Origin: Siphonodentalium dalli
Lineage: Eukaryota > Mollusca > Scaphopoda > Gadilida > Siphonodentaliidae
Reading direction: 5' to 3'
DNA: 64,000 nt
NCBI GenBank assembly: GCA_032622095.1
Contig: CP136062.1
Span: 133,935,282 to 133,999,281 of the forward strand
The notes below the pieces were generated by a model. It had not been told where the DNA came from, ran no database searches, and saw nothing but the letters and a program-made list of their open reading frames with translations. Below, piece after piece: positions 31,440 through 43,000 of the stretch. Position 1 is the stretch's first letter; each line of letters starts with the position of its first letter. The position numbers and the translations under genes were made by a program.

Positions 31440-32300
31440 CCTATGTCACTTCCCGACCGATAGTACCCTCACATACGAAGTTTCATCGAAATCGGGTCGG
31501 CCGTTTTCGAGTTCATCGCGAACACACAGACAGATACACAGACAGATCTTCCAAAATATATAATAGACTAGAAGGTGACCCGACTTCGTCCGGGCTTTGA
31601 CCTTGAATTGTCCATTTTGAAGGTCAAGGTCAAGTGGGTCACGATTTGACCAGTCCAAAACACTGCCCGGACAAAAGTACCCGATAAACGTGCCCGTCGA
31701 AATCCATCCGGATTTACCCGATTTGACCTTGAATTGATCATTTTGAAGGTCAAGGTCAGGTCGGGGTCACAACTCGACCCGTCCAAAACACTCAGTGGAC
31801 AAAAGTAACGCTATGTATAAAATTTCGTCGAAATCCCATCAAAATTGGCGATTTGACCTTGTATTGACCCGATTTCAAGGTCAAGGTCACGTCGCACGGG
31901 CAAATGAATATGCTTATGAGACTCCCCATACGAAAGTACCCCCACATATCAAGTTTCATTGAAATCCCGTGATATTCGGACGTTTGACCTTGAAACGACC
32001 CGATTTCAAGGTCAAGGTCACGTCGCACTGGCAAATTAATAGGTTTGTGCCACTCCCCGGCCGATGTTATCCCCACATACCAAGTTTCATCGAAATCCCG
32101 TGATATTCGGGCGTTTGACCTTGAAATTACCCGATTTCAAGGTCATGTCGCACGGCCAAATTAATAGGCCTATGCCAGTTCCCGGCCGAAAGCAACCCTA
32201 CATACCAAGTTTCATCGAAATCGGGTCGGCTGTTTTCGAGTTCATCGCGATCACACAGACACACACACACACACACACACAGATCTTCCAAAATATATAA
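31440..32300 (+). repeat. ~127-bp tandem units with paired TGACCTTGA/TCAAGGTCA
   Basis: Five to six units with TTTGACCTTGAA ... TCAAGGTCAAGGTCA and CCAAGTTTCATCGAAATC. It ends in a CA repeat (32259-32280) and AGATCTTCCAAAATATATAA, the usual tail of this repeat class, also at 31543. Confidence 0.75.
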
Positions 32301-32313
32301 TAGATAGATTATA

Positions 32314-32565
32314 TTAAGCCTTTCTTTACTAAATACTCATTGATGAGTAGTTCCATTATGAGATGTTCAACAAATGATCATAGGTCGTTTGTTGAAACTA
32401 TCTGAAAATTTCCCTCCAATGAATAAGATTCAAGCTGCAATTGTATTATCTATCTGTAAATTGTCTGCTTATATTTCCTGAATACCCCTCCGGATGAATA
32501 ATAAACGATTCCAATATACACTGTTATAAATGAATGGGGGAATCCATTAGTAAAGAAAGGGTTAA
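32314..32565. mobile_element. TTAA-flanked MITE (CCCTTTCTTTACT family)
   Basis: TTAAGCCTTTCTTTACTAAA to AGTAAAGAAAGGGTTAA. Confidence 0.78.
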
Positions 32566-32644
32566 ATTAGGATCACATTTAGCTGTGATGGGGTGGACCT
32601 TCAATTTAAACCAGCATCTAGAACAACCAATATCACAAGCTGGT

Positions 32645-32904
32645 TTAACACTTTCTTCACTAAATGGATTCACCCACCCAGTTATAAAAATATATTGGAA
32701 TGGTATATTATTCATTTGGAGGGGTGTTCAGGAAAAATAAGCAGACTGATGAAAAAGACAATACAAGTGTAAATGGAATCCTATTCATTAGTGGGAATTG
32801 TTCAGATAATAAGTTCAACAAATGGCTGTTTTTTTTAACTTATTATCTGAACATTTCCTATGGGAACTAACTCATCAATTAGTATTTAGAAAAGAAAGGG
32901 ATAA
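32645..32904. mobile_element. TTAA-flanked MITE (CCCTTTCTTTACT family)
   Basis: TTAACACTTTCTTCACTAAA to AAAGAAAGGGATAA; opposite internal orientation to its neighbour at 32314, only 80 bases away. The right TTAA has mutated to ATAA. Confidence 0.72.
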
Positions 32905-34372
32905 ATCAAGAGAAACTTGGGCTAGGTCATATGAAATTTAATTCAGATATACATCCTAATGGTGTACATACCAGTGGTGATCCATCTCATATTTCCAAAC
33001 TGGGCCTCTCCTTTTAGATTTGTTTAAATGTCTTTGTTTTTTTTATTTTGAAAAACCTAAATATACAAAATATCTTCATGTATTTATACGGAGTCTTATT
33101 TTATGTTTATATATATACTGTTTTACATGCATTTGTTCTCACTCTCATTGGTTAGGAATTAAACATGTTTTGTTAATTAACACTTGACCTCTTCAGTTTT
33201 TATTCACAAACATATAAAGTATTTAATATCAATATAATTTGACAAGAATTAAAGATTTATTGTGTTAGTATAATCCAGCATATATAATGCAATCTTGCTA
33301 TATGCTGAATTATTTGGGCTTCGAGCAAAATTTTACAAAACAGACAAGCACCTTACTATGATCTTAGGTACTCAATACACTAAACCCAGGTAAGATCATA
33401 TATGCATGATAGTTTAGGAATAACGATAACAACCCTTGTAACACTGGAAACGACCCGACATTGCAGCAATACGATATTTATATATCCGATCAGAATATTC
33501 GGTTTCAATGAAAGTTGCAGATATAACAATATGATAATCAAGTAGAGATCTAGTATCATCTACTCAAGAAGAACTGAGTGAGAAAGTGCACCAAACAATA
33601 TGATCATGATGTCTGGATGTGTATCATATCATTTCGTCCTGAGAGGTCTCAATACAAATTTAATCTGTATAACAGATATCTGGATAGCAGAAAGAATGAC
33701 AGTGTGTGGGTGTGATTAAGGCCAATAGATGCAGGGGTTGAGTTGTGGTTAAATGATCATTGGACACTCATGCTAGATCAAAATATTATTACCTCTTTCA
33801 ACCCCTGGTCCAATCAGATGAGGCCTATAATAATAAAGTGTATGTATGGTTCCAGAGCAAGGGCTTAGAAGTCCCTTTTTATATGCCCTTTTGAAAAAAA
33901 GGTTCTATTAGTATAATGTAATCAGTCTGTCCATCCGTCCATCTATATATAGCTAGCCATCCGTCCATTAACATTTTTGGTTTCCGATCGATAACTCCAG
34001 TTTGGATTATTTGATCTGAACCAAAGTTGGTATGTGTACTTTCAGCTAAAAATACAGGCCAAGTTTGGGTTCCGTCCAATTATCAACTTTATTTTCATCT
34101 CGTTTGTCCATTGCCGATTCCCCGCTTCAATCTCCACACAGTTGCTAATCGGAAGTCACATGATAAAACAAAATTCCATACCCATAACTGTGGTCATGTG
34201 TGTGGTTGCTATTAATGCTAAAATATGAGATGTCACCTAGATTGCCACAAACAATTAACTTTAAAAAGTTGGTCTAACCTTAGATTGAATGCCCTCAATG
34301 TTATTATTATATTATCATATATGTCTGACATTCAATAGACTATATCAGATACTACTGGTACAAATTTGAGTG
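32905..34372. other. No gene; minor inverted pair
   Basis: GGCCAATAGATGCAGGGGTTG (33720) faces CAACCCCTGGTCCAATCAGA (33800) as a loose hairpin. 33880-34230 resembles generic repeats (CCATCCGTCCAT). Confidence 0.4.
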
Positions 34373-34614
34373 CTACAATTTAGAATTTTCCTTTTTCTGT
34401 AAAATTTTGTGATTCATTTCTGTTTTAATAAGTTTCATTGTGTAACGGTCAAATCCTCCCGTAGGCAGCACAGTCTGTGCAAATGTCTTCGACTCCTCTA
34501 ACAGTGTATTTGGTGCCACAATTCGGTCTGAGTCCCACATCCAATGCTTCTTTAGCTGTGAATCGCTTCCCTAAAATAGCAGTCTGGGTCACCAGTCTCA
34601 TTGGTAGCTTGTTC
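34373..34614 (-). CDS. Enoyl-CoA isomerase-like terminal exon C with frameshift
   Basis: Minus strand, acceptor ATATTTCAG. The incoming frame reads NKLPMRLVTQTAILGKRFTA, then KEALDVGL. At about 34529-34536 the homologous frame changes: DRIVAPNTLLEESKTFAQTV and on to ...QKKENSKL with stop at 34373-34375. The incoming frame instead ends at a TGA 28 codons on. Because the second frame is crotonase-like (VGL then DRIV) and ends in SKL, it is the ancestral one. Removing one C from GGACTCAGAC would restore it, but two missing bases would do equally well. The splice site and phase are intact. Confidence 0.72.
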
Positions 34615-37600
34615 CTGAAATATTATGTTTTTAATTAAGAAGTATACAAGTAACAGAGTGTACAGAAAGAAAGGCTGATTTTGAATGTGACGTACATTGT
34701 ATCTTGGTACAATTTCCAACAAAAATAAGTTTATCAGAAACTCATTTTAAAGGTACTTTTGCATTATTATGCCCATTAAATACATCTGTTGTAACACACA
34801 ATTCACTTTAAAAGTGAATTTTCAACAAATAAAAAAAAACATACACACATTACAGGATAACAGCAGGGGGGGCCGAATTTTTTTTACGAGACGTGAGGTA
34901 GGGGGGGGGTGGGTGGGTACCCGAGGCCGGAAACAGTTTTTGACCACTTTTTTTGCATTTTTTTTTCATTGACATATTTTCAACTGTTTTAAACATATTT
35001 GTTTATATGTTGTGGCTTGTTGCAATATGAGAAGCACTAATACATTCAATATGGATATAATTACCCCCATAAGTTGATATAAAATGGAAAAATAGTGAAT
35101 ATTGTGGGGGTGGGTCCCAAAATTTTCATTGATTTTTTTTGCGCGCAAATTTTTTTTATTGTGTCCGTTTCAGCTTGCTTGGCAGTTTTTATATTGAAAA
35201 TTGTCTAGTTCATGGTGTAGTTCAATAAAAAAATACTTCAGATAGCTCTAGGGTAGGGTGAACTTAATGCAACCTGACAATATCAGCTAACAACTCATGA
35301 CAGAATATTACAATAATTCTTATACGTCTTCATGACAGTCTCTTTACTCATACAGTTAGCTGATGCATGAGTGTAATGTATGAAATAATGTATCAGAATA
35401 ATGTATAGTTAATAATATATAGTAGACACAGGTAGACATATAATAGTAAATCAAGAGTACAGCCGGTATACTGTAAACAGAAGACCAAATTGGAGTTATC
35501 TTCCCTACACCAACACAATGACGTTACGCTTAATGTGACCTCGTCTCCACGGTCACATCACTAAAGGAAACGGGCCCACTCGCCCCAGAGCCAGCTCGCC
35601 CCAGTCGACCTGGGCCAGCTCGCCCCGAGCCAGCTCGCCCCGGGCCAGCTCGCCCCAAGGGATAATGTCTTATTTAAGTTGTCGTTTTGCTTGCTTTCTC
35701 TCTCTCTCTTTCCTCTCTCTCTCTCTCTAAGCCAAAGGGTTGTCGAGAGATAGATTGGATAGTTGGGTAGCAGTGATAATTATTTATTGAATACGTGAAT
35801 GAATATGTAAAAATACGACGACTAATATAACGGAATATGAATGAATGGATGATGAATTATTCTCCACAATCAGTTGGCCGCCGCTCCTCTCGTTGCTTTG
35901 CTCTTAAGATATAATCTAGCACATTTCTTCAGGAATGCACCTGTCGTCAGTTCTTGTGGATCTGCTGTGTAGGAATCCCATAGGTCACGGATCTTAAGCA
36001 CTTAAGCATTATATGATGTAATATGACGAAACAATGACTTAATTTCATTGGGAGTGACACGGAGAATGGTTGGCACTCGATTGGAAATGATTAAATTCCA
36101 TTTCATTAAAATTCCATTGAGAAGTGACGAATCGACCCCACCAGAGCACACAATACAGATAATGTGATAAAACAAATACATAATTACATAGGATCCTTCC
36201 CCTGAATATGTAGCTTCTTACCACCCAAGGACTCCTGAATCAACTGTACAGTATCACCATATGCACTTAATTTTGTTTTGTTAATCACGTGAATATGTTT
36301 TGTAATTTATATTTTGTTGAGTCGGACTTATATAGGTCTTCGGACCTGTTGTCTGGCTCTTTGCATATTTTATTTGCAATAAACCTATTTATACAAAAAA
36401 AATCCTTCCCCTGAGTGGCCGGAAGCAAAAATTTTCAAAAAAAAAATTTGAATGATGTCAGATAAATATTGCACTGCTTATATACGGTATGTGGTCGGCA
36501 TATGAAAGTGATAATCTATCACACTGAAGCCATCTCACCCTCTGAAGTGTGAGGTGTGATTAGTCGACTGGTTACTGTGTAAACAACCTGCTTCTATTGT
36601 TTTTGATAGGATAAGAATGGGGACAATAACGGCTTCTAAGGGTTTCCCAAACTCCAGAGATAGTGAGATGAACTCAGAGAATAAGAGAAACTTTAATATC
36701 AAGATTGTGAAAACAGTTCATTATTGTTATTTATGAATTCGCCGGTTCGTCGTTCAAACCAACTAGTGTGATATACTGCATGGCTATTATCTTTGCTAAC
36801 AAACGTGCCTAAAGTAATCTAAATGTCAAAATTGATGGACATAACTCTGAAATATATCATAATCTGAACTTAAGAAATTATAATATATCAATATATATTA
36901 ACTTATTTACAACTTTAATACAAATGTAATACCCGGGCCAGCTCGCCCCTGAAAGGTGGGCCAGCTCGCCCCAAAAACGGCCTGGGGCGAGCTGGCCCTG
37001 GGGCGAGTGGGCCCGGATCCTCACTAAAGTGCACATCCGTGTATATCGATTTCGCACTAAATTGACCATCCGCGTTCAAACTCAAAAGGGTTAAACATTA
37101 TTTTAGTCCTAGCCAATCCTAAGTCGTAATGCGAGGTCGGGTCGGTGGTCATGCAGGCATACATGTACATAAAAGCTAATTCGTACACTGGTTCATATGC
37201 ACATTTTCCTTTTTGGTATTACTATAGGCTCTAGGCCTACTAGTTGATGCTGGTTGATGTCTGAAAAAAAGTTAAATTTAATTTTGTGTAATTGTTTATT
37301 CTATTATAGGCCCGGCCTAACACTGGCCCTAGTTATTTTTTGTTGTCATTCCAAGGGATTCAACATATTTTTCATCTACTCACACAGATGAATAGGCTGG
37401 GTTATAAATTTACCAATATAATCACATCATATTCTACCTTTGTTCGATTGCTTAGAGTTCAATTTTGCACATGTTTGTAACAGGAAGTCAGCTGAGGAAG
37501 TAACATTTAATTTGGTCTTTCAAAGAAGGGACCAATATAGAGCGGTTGGTCGTTACAGAGGGGACCAATATAAAGTTTTGGGGTTTGGGGGGTGGGTGTC

Positions 37601-38816
37601 TAAAATTTTATGAAAAAAAAATGCAAGAAAGGGTGGGTGGGTGGGTGTAAAAAAAAATGGCAATGTAAAAAAAACATCCCCACGTCTCGCAACTTTTTTA
37701 CCCACCCCCCCCCCCCCCCTGATAACAGTGTAACATTCTAAAAATAGCCACATTTTCTGTCCAAGTTTATGAAAAAAAATATTTCCTGGTGACAGCAGCT
37801 CCTGTAAACAGGTCTCTCTGTCTCTCTCAGTGACCCAATTTTTTTTTATTTTTTAATATACACAGAGCTTTCCAATGAATGGCAACAAGCCATATTTCCG
37901 ACTAAATCCTGAAAAGTGGTTAAGGGGTCGATTATTTAGGGCATTAATGTATATCCATGGAAATGGCATAACAGCTCATTTCTATCTAAATCTCCTGTTT
38001 TCATACTTACAACATCCAGTTTTGAAAATATTGCCCAAACTGCATCCTGATGTGAACTTCGTTCCACGAAAGCCACCCTCTTTCACCTTGCATGGTCCGT
38101 AGGTCATGTGACGATGCGATGAATGCTCCACCAGCAAAACAATGCCCTGTATTATATAAAAAAAAATTACCGCAAAATATTGATGTTTATTTCAACACAG
38201 CATCTAAAATGTTCAACAGTTGGACATTTCATGCCCGACACAACTGTATAGTTGGAAATTTCAGACCAAAAATAGGTTTAAATTGTTTGACAGTTTAACA
38301 TTTTAACAAATAATTACCTATACTTTAATTACTTTCTGACTGAATTGGGAATAATTTCTTTGACTTTGAATTTATACTCTGCTTCAATTGGGGGGGGGGG
38401 TACGTGTCCAAGGTCGACATCGTCCAATGGGGACTCTCTAGCCATGTCCCTGAGAAGACAGTGTTTGTCAGCCATGGCATCATTCACAGGATAGTGCTTA
38501 GAATAGGTTGCATATGATATGTATCATGTGTTTTCTGAATTTCTAATCTGAATCCATCCACTATCTCACTAAATATTCTCCAATATGCATGTAATTAAGG
38601 GGCTTATTAATTACTCTCCCTTCATACTAAAGTCACTTACCATTAATAGCTGCTAATGTAAGCATAGGGAATGTCAAGATTCTATCCATAAGGTCATACA
38701 GCCCTCCAGCCGTTGCTTTCAGTTCATCATGGTCTGATAATATATGGTCTAGGTCGAGACCATTGCTGAAGTATTTACCCTCTCCTGTGGTGATCAGAAC
38801 CGTGCAGCTTTCATTC
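34373..38816 (-). CDS. Peroxisomal enoyl-CoA delta isomerase-like (crotonase fold), partial, frameshifted
   Basis: Three exons (38816-38641, 38146-38011, 34614-34373) join in phase and read a crotonase-superfamily protein. The joined text gives AAINGHCFAGGAFIAS, the oxyanion-hole signature, then SWNEVHI with a Glu placed where delta3,delta2-enoyl-CoA isomerases have their catalytic Glu. The C-terminus is SKL, a type 1 peroxisomal targeting signal. Known role of the family: moving double bonds in unsaturated enoyl-CoAs during beta-oxidation. The N-terminal exon(s), encoding about 45 residues, were not found in 38.8-43 kb. The last exon needs a one-base frame change, so this copy is a recent pseudogene, a null allele or carries a sequence error. 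Which isomerase subtype it is cannot be told from this part. Confidence 0.75.
34850..35160 (+). repeat. G/T-rich interspersed repeat
   Basis: GATAACAGCAGGGGGGGCCG, a G9 tract and GGGTGGGTGGG stretches. An inverse relative lies at 37490-37760 (CACCCCCC..., CTGATAACAGTG). Confidence 0.5.
35566..37020. mobile_element. Non-autonomous DNA transposon with 8-bp TSD (hAT, Merlin or P type)
   Basis: Ends are GGAAACGGGCCCACTCGCCC and the complement of GGATCCGGGCCCACTCGCCC, flanked by the identical 8-mer TCACTAAA at 35558-35565 and 37021-37028. Subterminal copies of GGCCAGCTCGCCCC occur four or so times at the left end and three at the right. The interior is AT-rich with no transposase; it holds a CT-repeat (35698-35728) and a nested retroelement tail. 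It lies in the last intron of the isomerase gene. Confidence 0.78.
36206..36401 (+). mobile_element. 5'-truncated LINE/SINE 3' tail nested in the DNA transposon
   Basis: A 13-bp direct repeat ATCCTTCCCCTGA flanks it (36193-36205 and 36402-36414). The insert ends with AATAAA (36378-36383) and a short A-run, and has a small hairpin AGGTCTTCGGACCT near 36339. This is target-primed insertion. Confidence 0.75.
37490..37760 (-). repeat. Inverse relative of the G/T-rich repeat
   Basis: Shares ACGTCTCGCAACTTTTTTAC-type and CTGATAACAGTG blocks with 34850-35160; C17 tract at about 37706-37720. Confidence 0.5.
37864..37952. mobile_element. Palindromic MITE, half copy
   Basis: Only the right arm of the CAGTAATGC family remains, and the ACCCATAATTCTGCTGT part is deleted from it. 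Confidence 0.7.
38011..38146 (-). CDS. Enoyl-CoA isomerase-like exon B
   Basis: Minus strand, acceptor ATAATACAG, donor GTAAGT, phase 1 to 2. Encodes GHCFAGGAFIASSHDLRTM, then QGERGWLSWNEVHIRM... to ...FQNWM plus TT. GHCFAGG is the classic crotonase glycine motif. The Glu of WNEVHI is the candidate catalytic residue. Confidence 0.84.
38641..38816 (-). CDS. Enoyl-CoA isomerase-like exon A
   Basis: Read on the minus strand: acceptor TAATTGTAG, donor GTAAGT. Encodes NESCTVLITTGEGKYFSNGL, then DLDHILSDHDE... to ...LTLAAIN plus G. The SNGLDL motif is the crotonase segment that forms half of the oxyanion hole and binds CoA. Ends in phase 1, matching exon B. Confidence 0.82.
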
Positions 38817-38863
38817 CTACAATTAGAACACGGCATAGAGTTGTTTTGACTCAACTTTGGCCT

Positions 38864-39287
38864 TTAAGGCCCACTTAATTTTCGAACCCAGATCACATCA
38901 TATGAAATATATGCCTTATTACATATACCATTTGAAAGAGGAAGCTCCAAAACATTGTATTTTCAACTTGTTCGATGTGTGATGTATGTTATGTGATAAA
39001 TTTTCTGCACAAAGCCTATTATTTTCAATGAAAGGGGAATAACTACATATTTAGATATAGAGTTATTCCCCTTCCATTGAAAATAAACTATAGTTTTGGG
39101 AAAATGATTTTTATGATTTCAGCTATTTTCTATTATTCTATGGGCACCTTCTGAAACACAGACATTCCAAATCGTGATGAATTTGAGTAATTTTGTCATA
39201 CTTTATGGCATAGATTGTTATTAAAGCCGTATATCAAGGCACTATACATAAAATAATCGGTGACTCAAAAATTAAATATTCCTTTAA
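38864..39287. mobile_element. TTAA-flanked MITE (AGGCCCACTTAATTTTCG family), copy 2
   Basis: TTAAGGCCCACTTAATTTTC to AATATTCCTTTAA; inverted relative to copy 1. It begins 48 bases upstream of the isomerase exon A acceptor. Confidence 0.78.
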
Positions 39288-39499
39288 TCTGGTGATATGT
39301 TGAAACACCAACCAGAGCATCACTATAGGGCACGGCAAAAATAATCCAAAGGTAATTTCAACAAAGGGCCATAACCATGGTGAAAATTGGCAGGCAAAAC
39401 TCAAATTTGAACTTGACCTATATTTTGGTCTAGTGAACTCGCATACCAAGCATATATAAAGTTATCATCCGGAAAAGCAAACGGACAGACCAATTACAT

Positions 39500-40060
39500 A
39501 ATACATCCCGTGCTATTGTCATTGGTTGGCATCCATCGTCCATGCATCAACAAATTTCTTCGTCACACCCTATACAGGCCGCATCCCTTATTCGATCTTC
39601 AACAAACTTCATATTTAGCTTCAGGGTGACCAATAGATGGGAGCTATCGAATTGTTCTGAATTTCGATTAAAAACATGGCCGCCAGCAGCCATATTTGAT
39701 TTCAAATTTGAATCCATCGGAACACCCTACAGCCCTTATTTATGGCTGGATAATTTTCAAATTATGCCGGCACGATTGTGATCACCTGTAGACGGGAGCT
39801 ATTGAATTTGAATGATTTTCGATGAAAAACAAGTCACCAGCAGCCATCTTGGATTTTACTCCTTGCATGACTAAATCCTTTGGAACAACCTACAGACCAC
39901 ATCCCTCATCAGATATTCACCAAACTTCATGTGGATTTTCGGGGTGACCTCTAGTTTACTTTCCTTCTTTGTCATTCTATTCATTGCTCAGCAAAAAATT
40001 ATCTCCTTCCCAAGTTCAGCTGCAGTGTCATTGACACCTTCATTATGTGTCCCAATGGTA
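39500..40060 (+). repeat. GCTCAACTTT repeat family, partial copy
   Basis: Contains AAACATGGCCGCCAGCAGCC, CTTCATATTTAGCTTCAGGG and the family end GCTGCAGTGTCATTGACACC at about 40019. Confidence 0.65.
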
Positions 40061-40974
40061 CTACATATACCGTGCATGGTACACATAATGCTGATGTCCG
40101 GATCAACCATCCGTGGTTCGTTTGTCCGTTGACACCGATGCAATAACTCAAGTAGTATTTATTCGATTGTGTTCATATTTTATGTGCATGTTTATGATGA
40201 CACATCCCTCACCTGTATAGTATCGATTGGTTGGTCGGTTTAGAAATTATTAACACTTTCCATCCACACGTGGACATATGCTATCTGACGCGATAACTCA
40301 AGTATTTTTGTCCGATCATGTTCATATTTGATATGCATGTTTATGATGACACACTGCTCAGTTTTGGTATCGATTGGTTGATCATATGATGTCAATGAAA
40401 ATGATTAAACCTGTCCATACATAATGTGCTCTTGTGATATTTAACATTTGATCATTGTCCTATTCTATCTCCAGGTTGATGATAATCCACTGTTCACTTG
40501 CATGGATTTTGGGATTTAAATTAACCCATCCCAGAGATGCATGTTATACGCTACACTGATCTTCCTCATATTTCTTATCTGGGCATATCTTGGCACACTC
40601 TTCCCCTCTATGGTTTTAGGGATTGATTGACTAATTGGTTTTGAAATTATATTAACTCTTCCCATTATAACCCCATAGATACATGCTATCAATATTGAAT
40701 TGATATACTGGTTGCTAGCCAATGTGAATTTTCTGTGTAATGTCTCAGATAGGACTTTCAACTAGGCAGATATTAACTCTTCGACTTTTTTCACTAATGA
40801 ACACTATATAAAACACATTCTTATATCATCAGAGGTGATGTCTTATTTAGAAATGTTCTCAGTTACATGTGGGCTGCATGATAATAACAGTGCTGGTATA
40901 CTTTGACACTGACTTGTAGGATGGTCGGATCATGGCCCCATAAATGTCTGGATTTAGGTAAGTCTCCCTTTAAG

Positions 40975-41900
40975 CCGTTTTGCTGACATGTAGATCGGAA
41001 CGAGTCATTTTGGGGTCATTCGACCAAAAAACATGGCTGCCGGCAGCCTTTTTGGATTTCAAAATACAATCCATTATCATGGGCTATAGGCCGTACTGTT
41101 TGTCTGATCATTATGAAATTTGTTATGGATGTTAACATTGACATGTAGATGGAAACGGGTCCGTTAGGTGTCATCCGGCCAAAAAAAAAACATGGCCGCC
41201 AGCAGCCATCTTGGATTTTGCTCTTTGCATGAATAAATCTTTTGGCATGGGTTACAGGTCGTACCTTTGGTCGGATCATCATGAAATTGTTCATGGATGT
41301 AAACATTGACATGTAGATGAGAACGAGTCATTTTGGGGTCATTATGCCGTAAAACATGGCCGCCGGCAGCCAGCTTGGATTTTACTCTTTGCATGACTAA
41401 ATCGTCGTACCTTTGGTCGAATAATTATGACATTTGTCATTGCTATTGACATTGACATGTAGATGGGAACGAATCATTTTGGGGCCATTTGGCAAAAAAA
41501 AAAAAAAACAATGCTGCCAGCAGCCATCTTGGATTTCAAAATTCAATCCATTAGCATGGACTACAGGCCGGAATGTTCGTCTGATCATCATGAAATTTAG
41601 ACATACTCTTGGCATGACTAAATCCTTTGGCACGGGCTACAGGTCGTACCTTTGGTCGGATGATCATGAAATTTGTTATGGATGTTAACATTGACATATA
41701 AATGGGAACGAGTCATTTTAGGGTCATTTGTCCTTAAAACATGGCCACAGCACTGTCCAGCAGCCATCTTGGATTTCAAAATTCAATCCATTAGCACGGA
41801 CATACTACAGGCCGGAGTGTTCGTCTGGTCATCATGAAATTTGTCGTGCATGTTAATATTGACATGCAGATGGGAACAAGTAATTTGAAATTTGTCATGG
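40975..41900 (+). repeat. Second array of ~160-bp units
   Basis: About six to seven units with GACATGTAGATGGGAACGAG and ATGGCCGCCAGCAGCC, same family as intron d. Confidence 0.8.
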
Positions 41901-42126
41901 ATGCAAGCCCGTAGCCAAGGGGGTTCGTACCCTTCGAACGAACGACCCTTCTGCCTGCATGTGCCCGGTGGTGGTAATTGCCGTTCGCCGTTCGGGTGAA
42001 CGTGTCATGTGCAGCAGTTGACCAAACGGCAAAAAATGCTGAGCGGGACCTCCCTTCGAACACACGACGTATGTACGTATATAGATATAGTCATATACTA
42101 CATGCATGCTTAGTTTGAATAGAAAC

Positions 42127-42314
42127 ACAACACATATAGACCGCCAACACATGTCGGTATAAAGCTGCTTTCACTAACATGCTGCTGATGCATGCGGCTA
42201 TCGGATTATATAGGCACAACACAACACATATAGACCGCCAACACATGTCGGCATAAAGCTGCTTTCACTAACATGCTGCTGATGCATGCGGCTATCGGAT
42301 TATATAGGCACAAC
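42127..42314 (+). repeat. Two-copy tandem repeat, 94-bp period
   Basis: CACATATAGACCGCCAACAC at 42131 and 42225; copies differ at one or two positions (CGGTATAA versus CGGCATAA). Confidence 0.9.
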
Positions 42315-43000
42315 GTTTCAAACCATACATATATATCACTGGGGTTGCGGTGGACGCAGTTACTAGTAATCGCAACGTTTTGAAATCGGATGCGTCTAAC
42401 TGCATCAGCCGCAGGTATGTGAAATTTTTAAACATATTTATTTGTCTAATTTATGTAACACATTATATATGACACAAACATTGTTTATACATACAATGGG
42501 ATTGGATGACAAGTGCTGACTCACTTATGTGTACCCCCTCTCCCATATGTTATTACATTGAAAAATAAAATAAAATAATTAGTAATGGCAAAGCAACATG
42601 ACTAGCAAAAACAAGTTGAACATATATACATATCACCGGTCACCCCCACCCCCGAGTTTGTCATAAGTTTGTATAAGTGTTTGATTTAAAGTCGGATTTC
42701 TTTGTTTCTTTTATTTCGCTTGCTGGCTTGTACGTATCATTATTTAGCAGAGTTAGTAAAAAGAATCCTGATTTGTCTCGCGTATGAATGACTGTACAGC
42801 TAAGAAAATTTTCATGTTGTCACAATAAGGAAGTGCAGGATCTCCAAAAAGCTAAATCTTTAATGAATAAATGTTGTAAGGAAGTAATTTATTCAATAGA
42901 CGAATTCTTGGGATTGAATGTAGGTGGCAATCAAAGAAATAATGAAAGGCATTTTCTTCACCGTTTCCACAGGTGCAGTCTTTTGAATTTGCAATGTGAT
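42315..43000. other. No firm feature, possible LINE 3' end
   Basis: May hold the 3' UTR of the minus-strand LINE; no poly(A) or TSD found. Confidence 0.35.

Noticed and set aside
38380-38510. Minus-strand text HYPVNDAMADKHCLLRDMAR as another isomerase exon
   Set aside because: Exons A and B join perfectly without it, so it cannot be part of that transcript; origin unclear.
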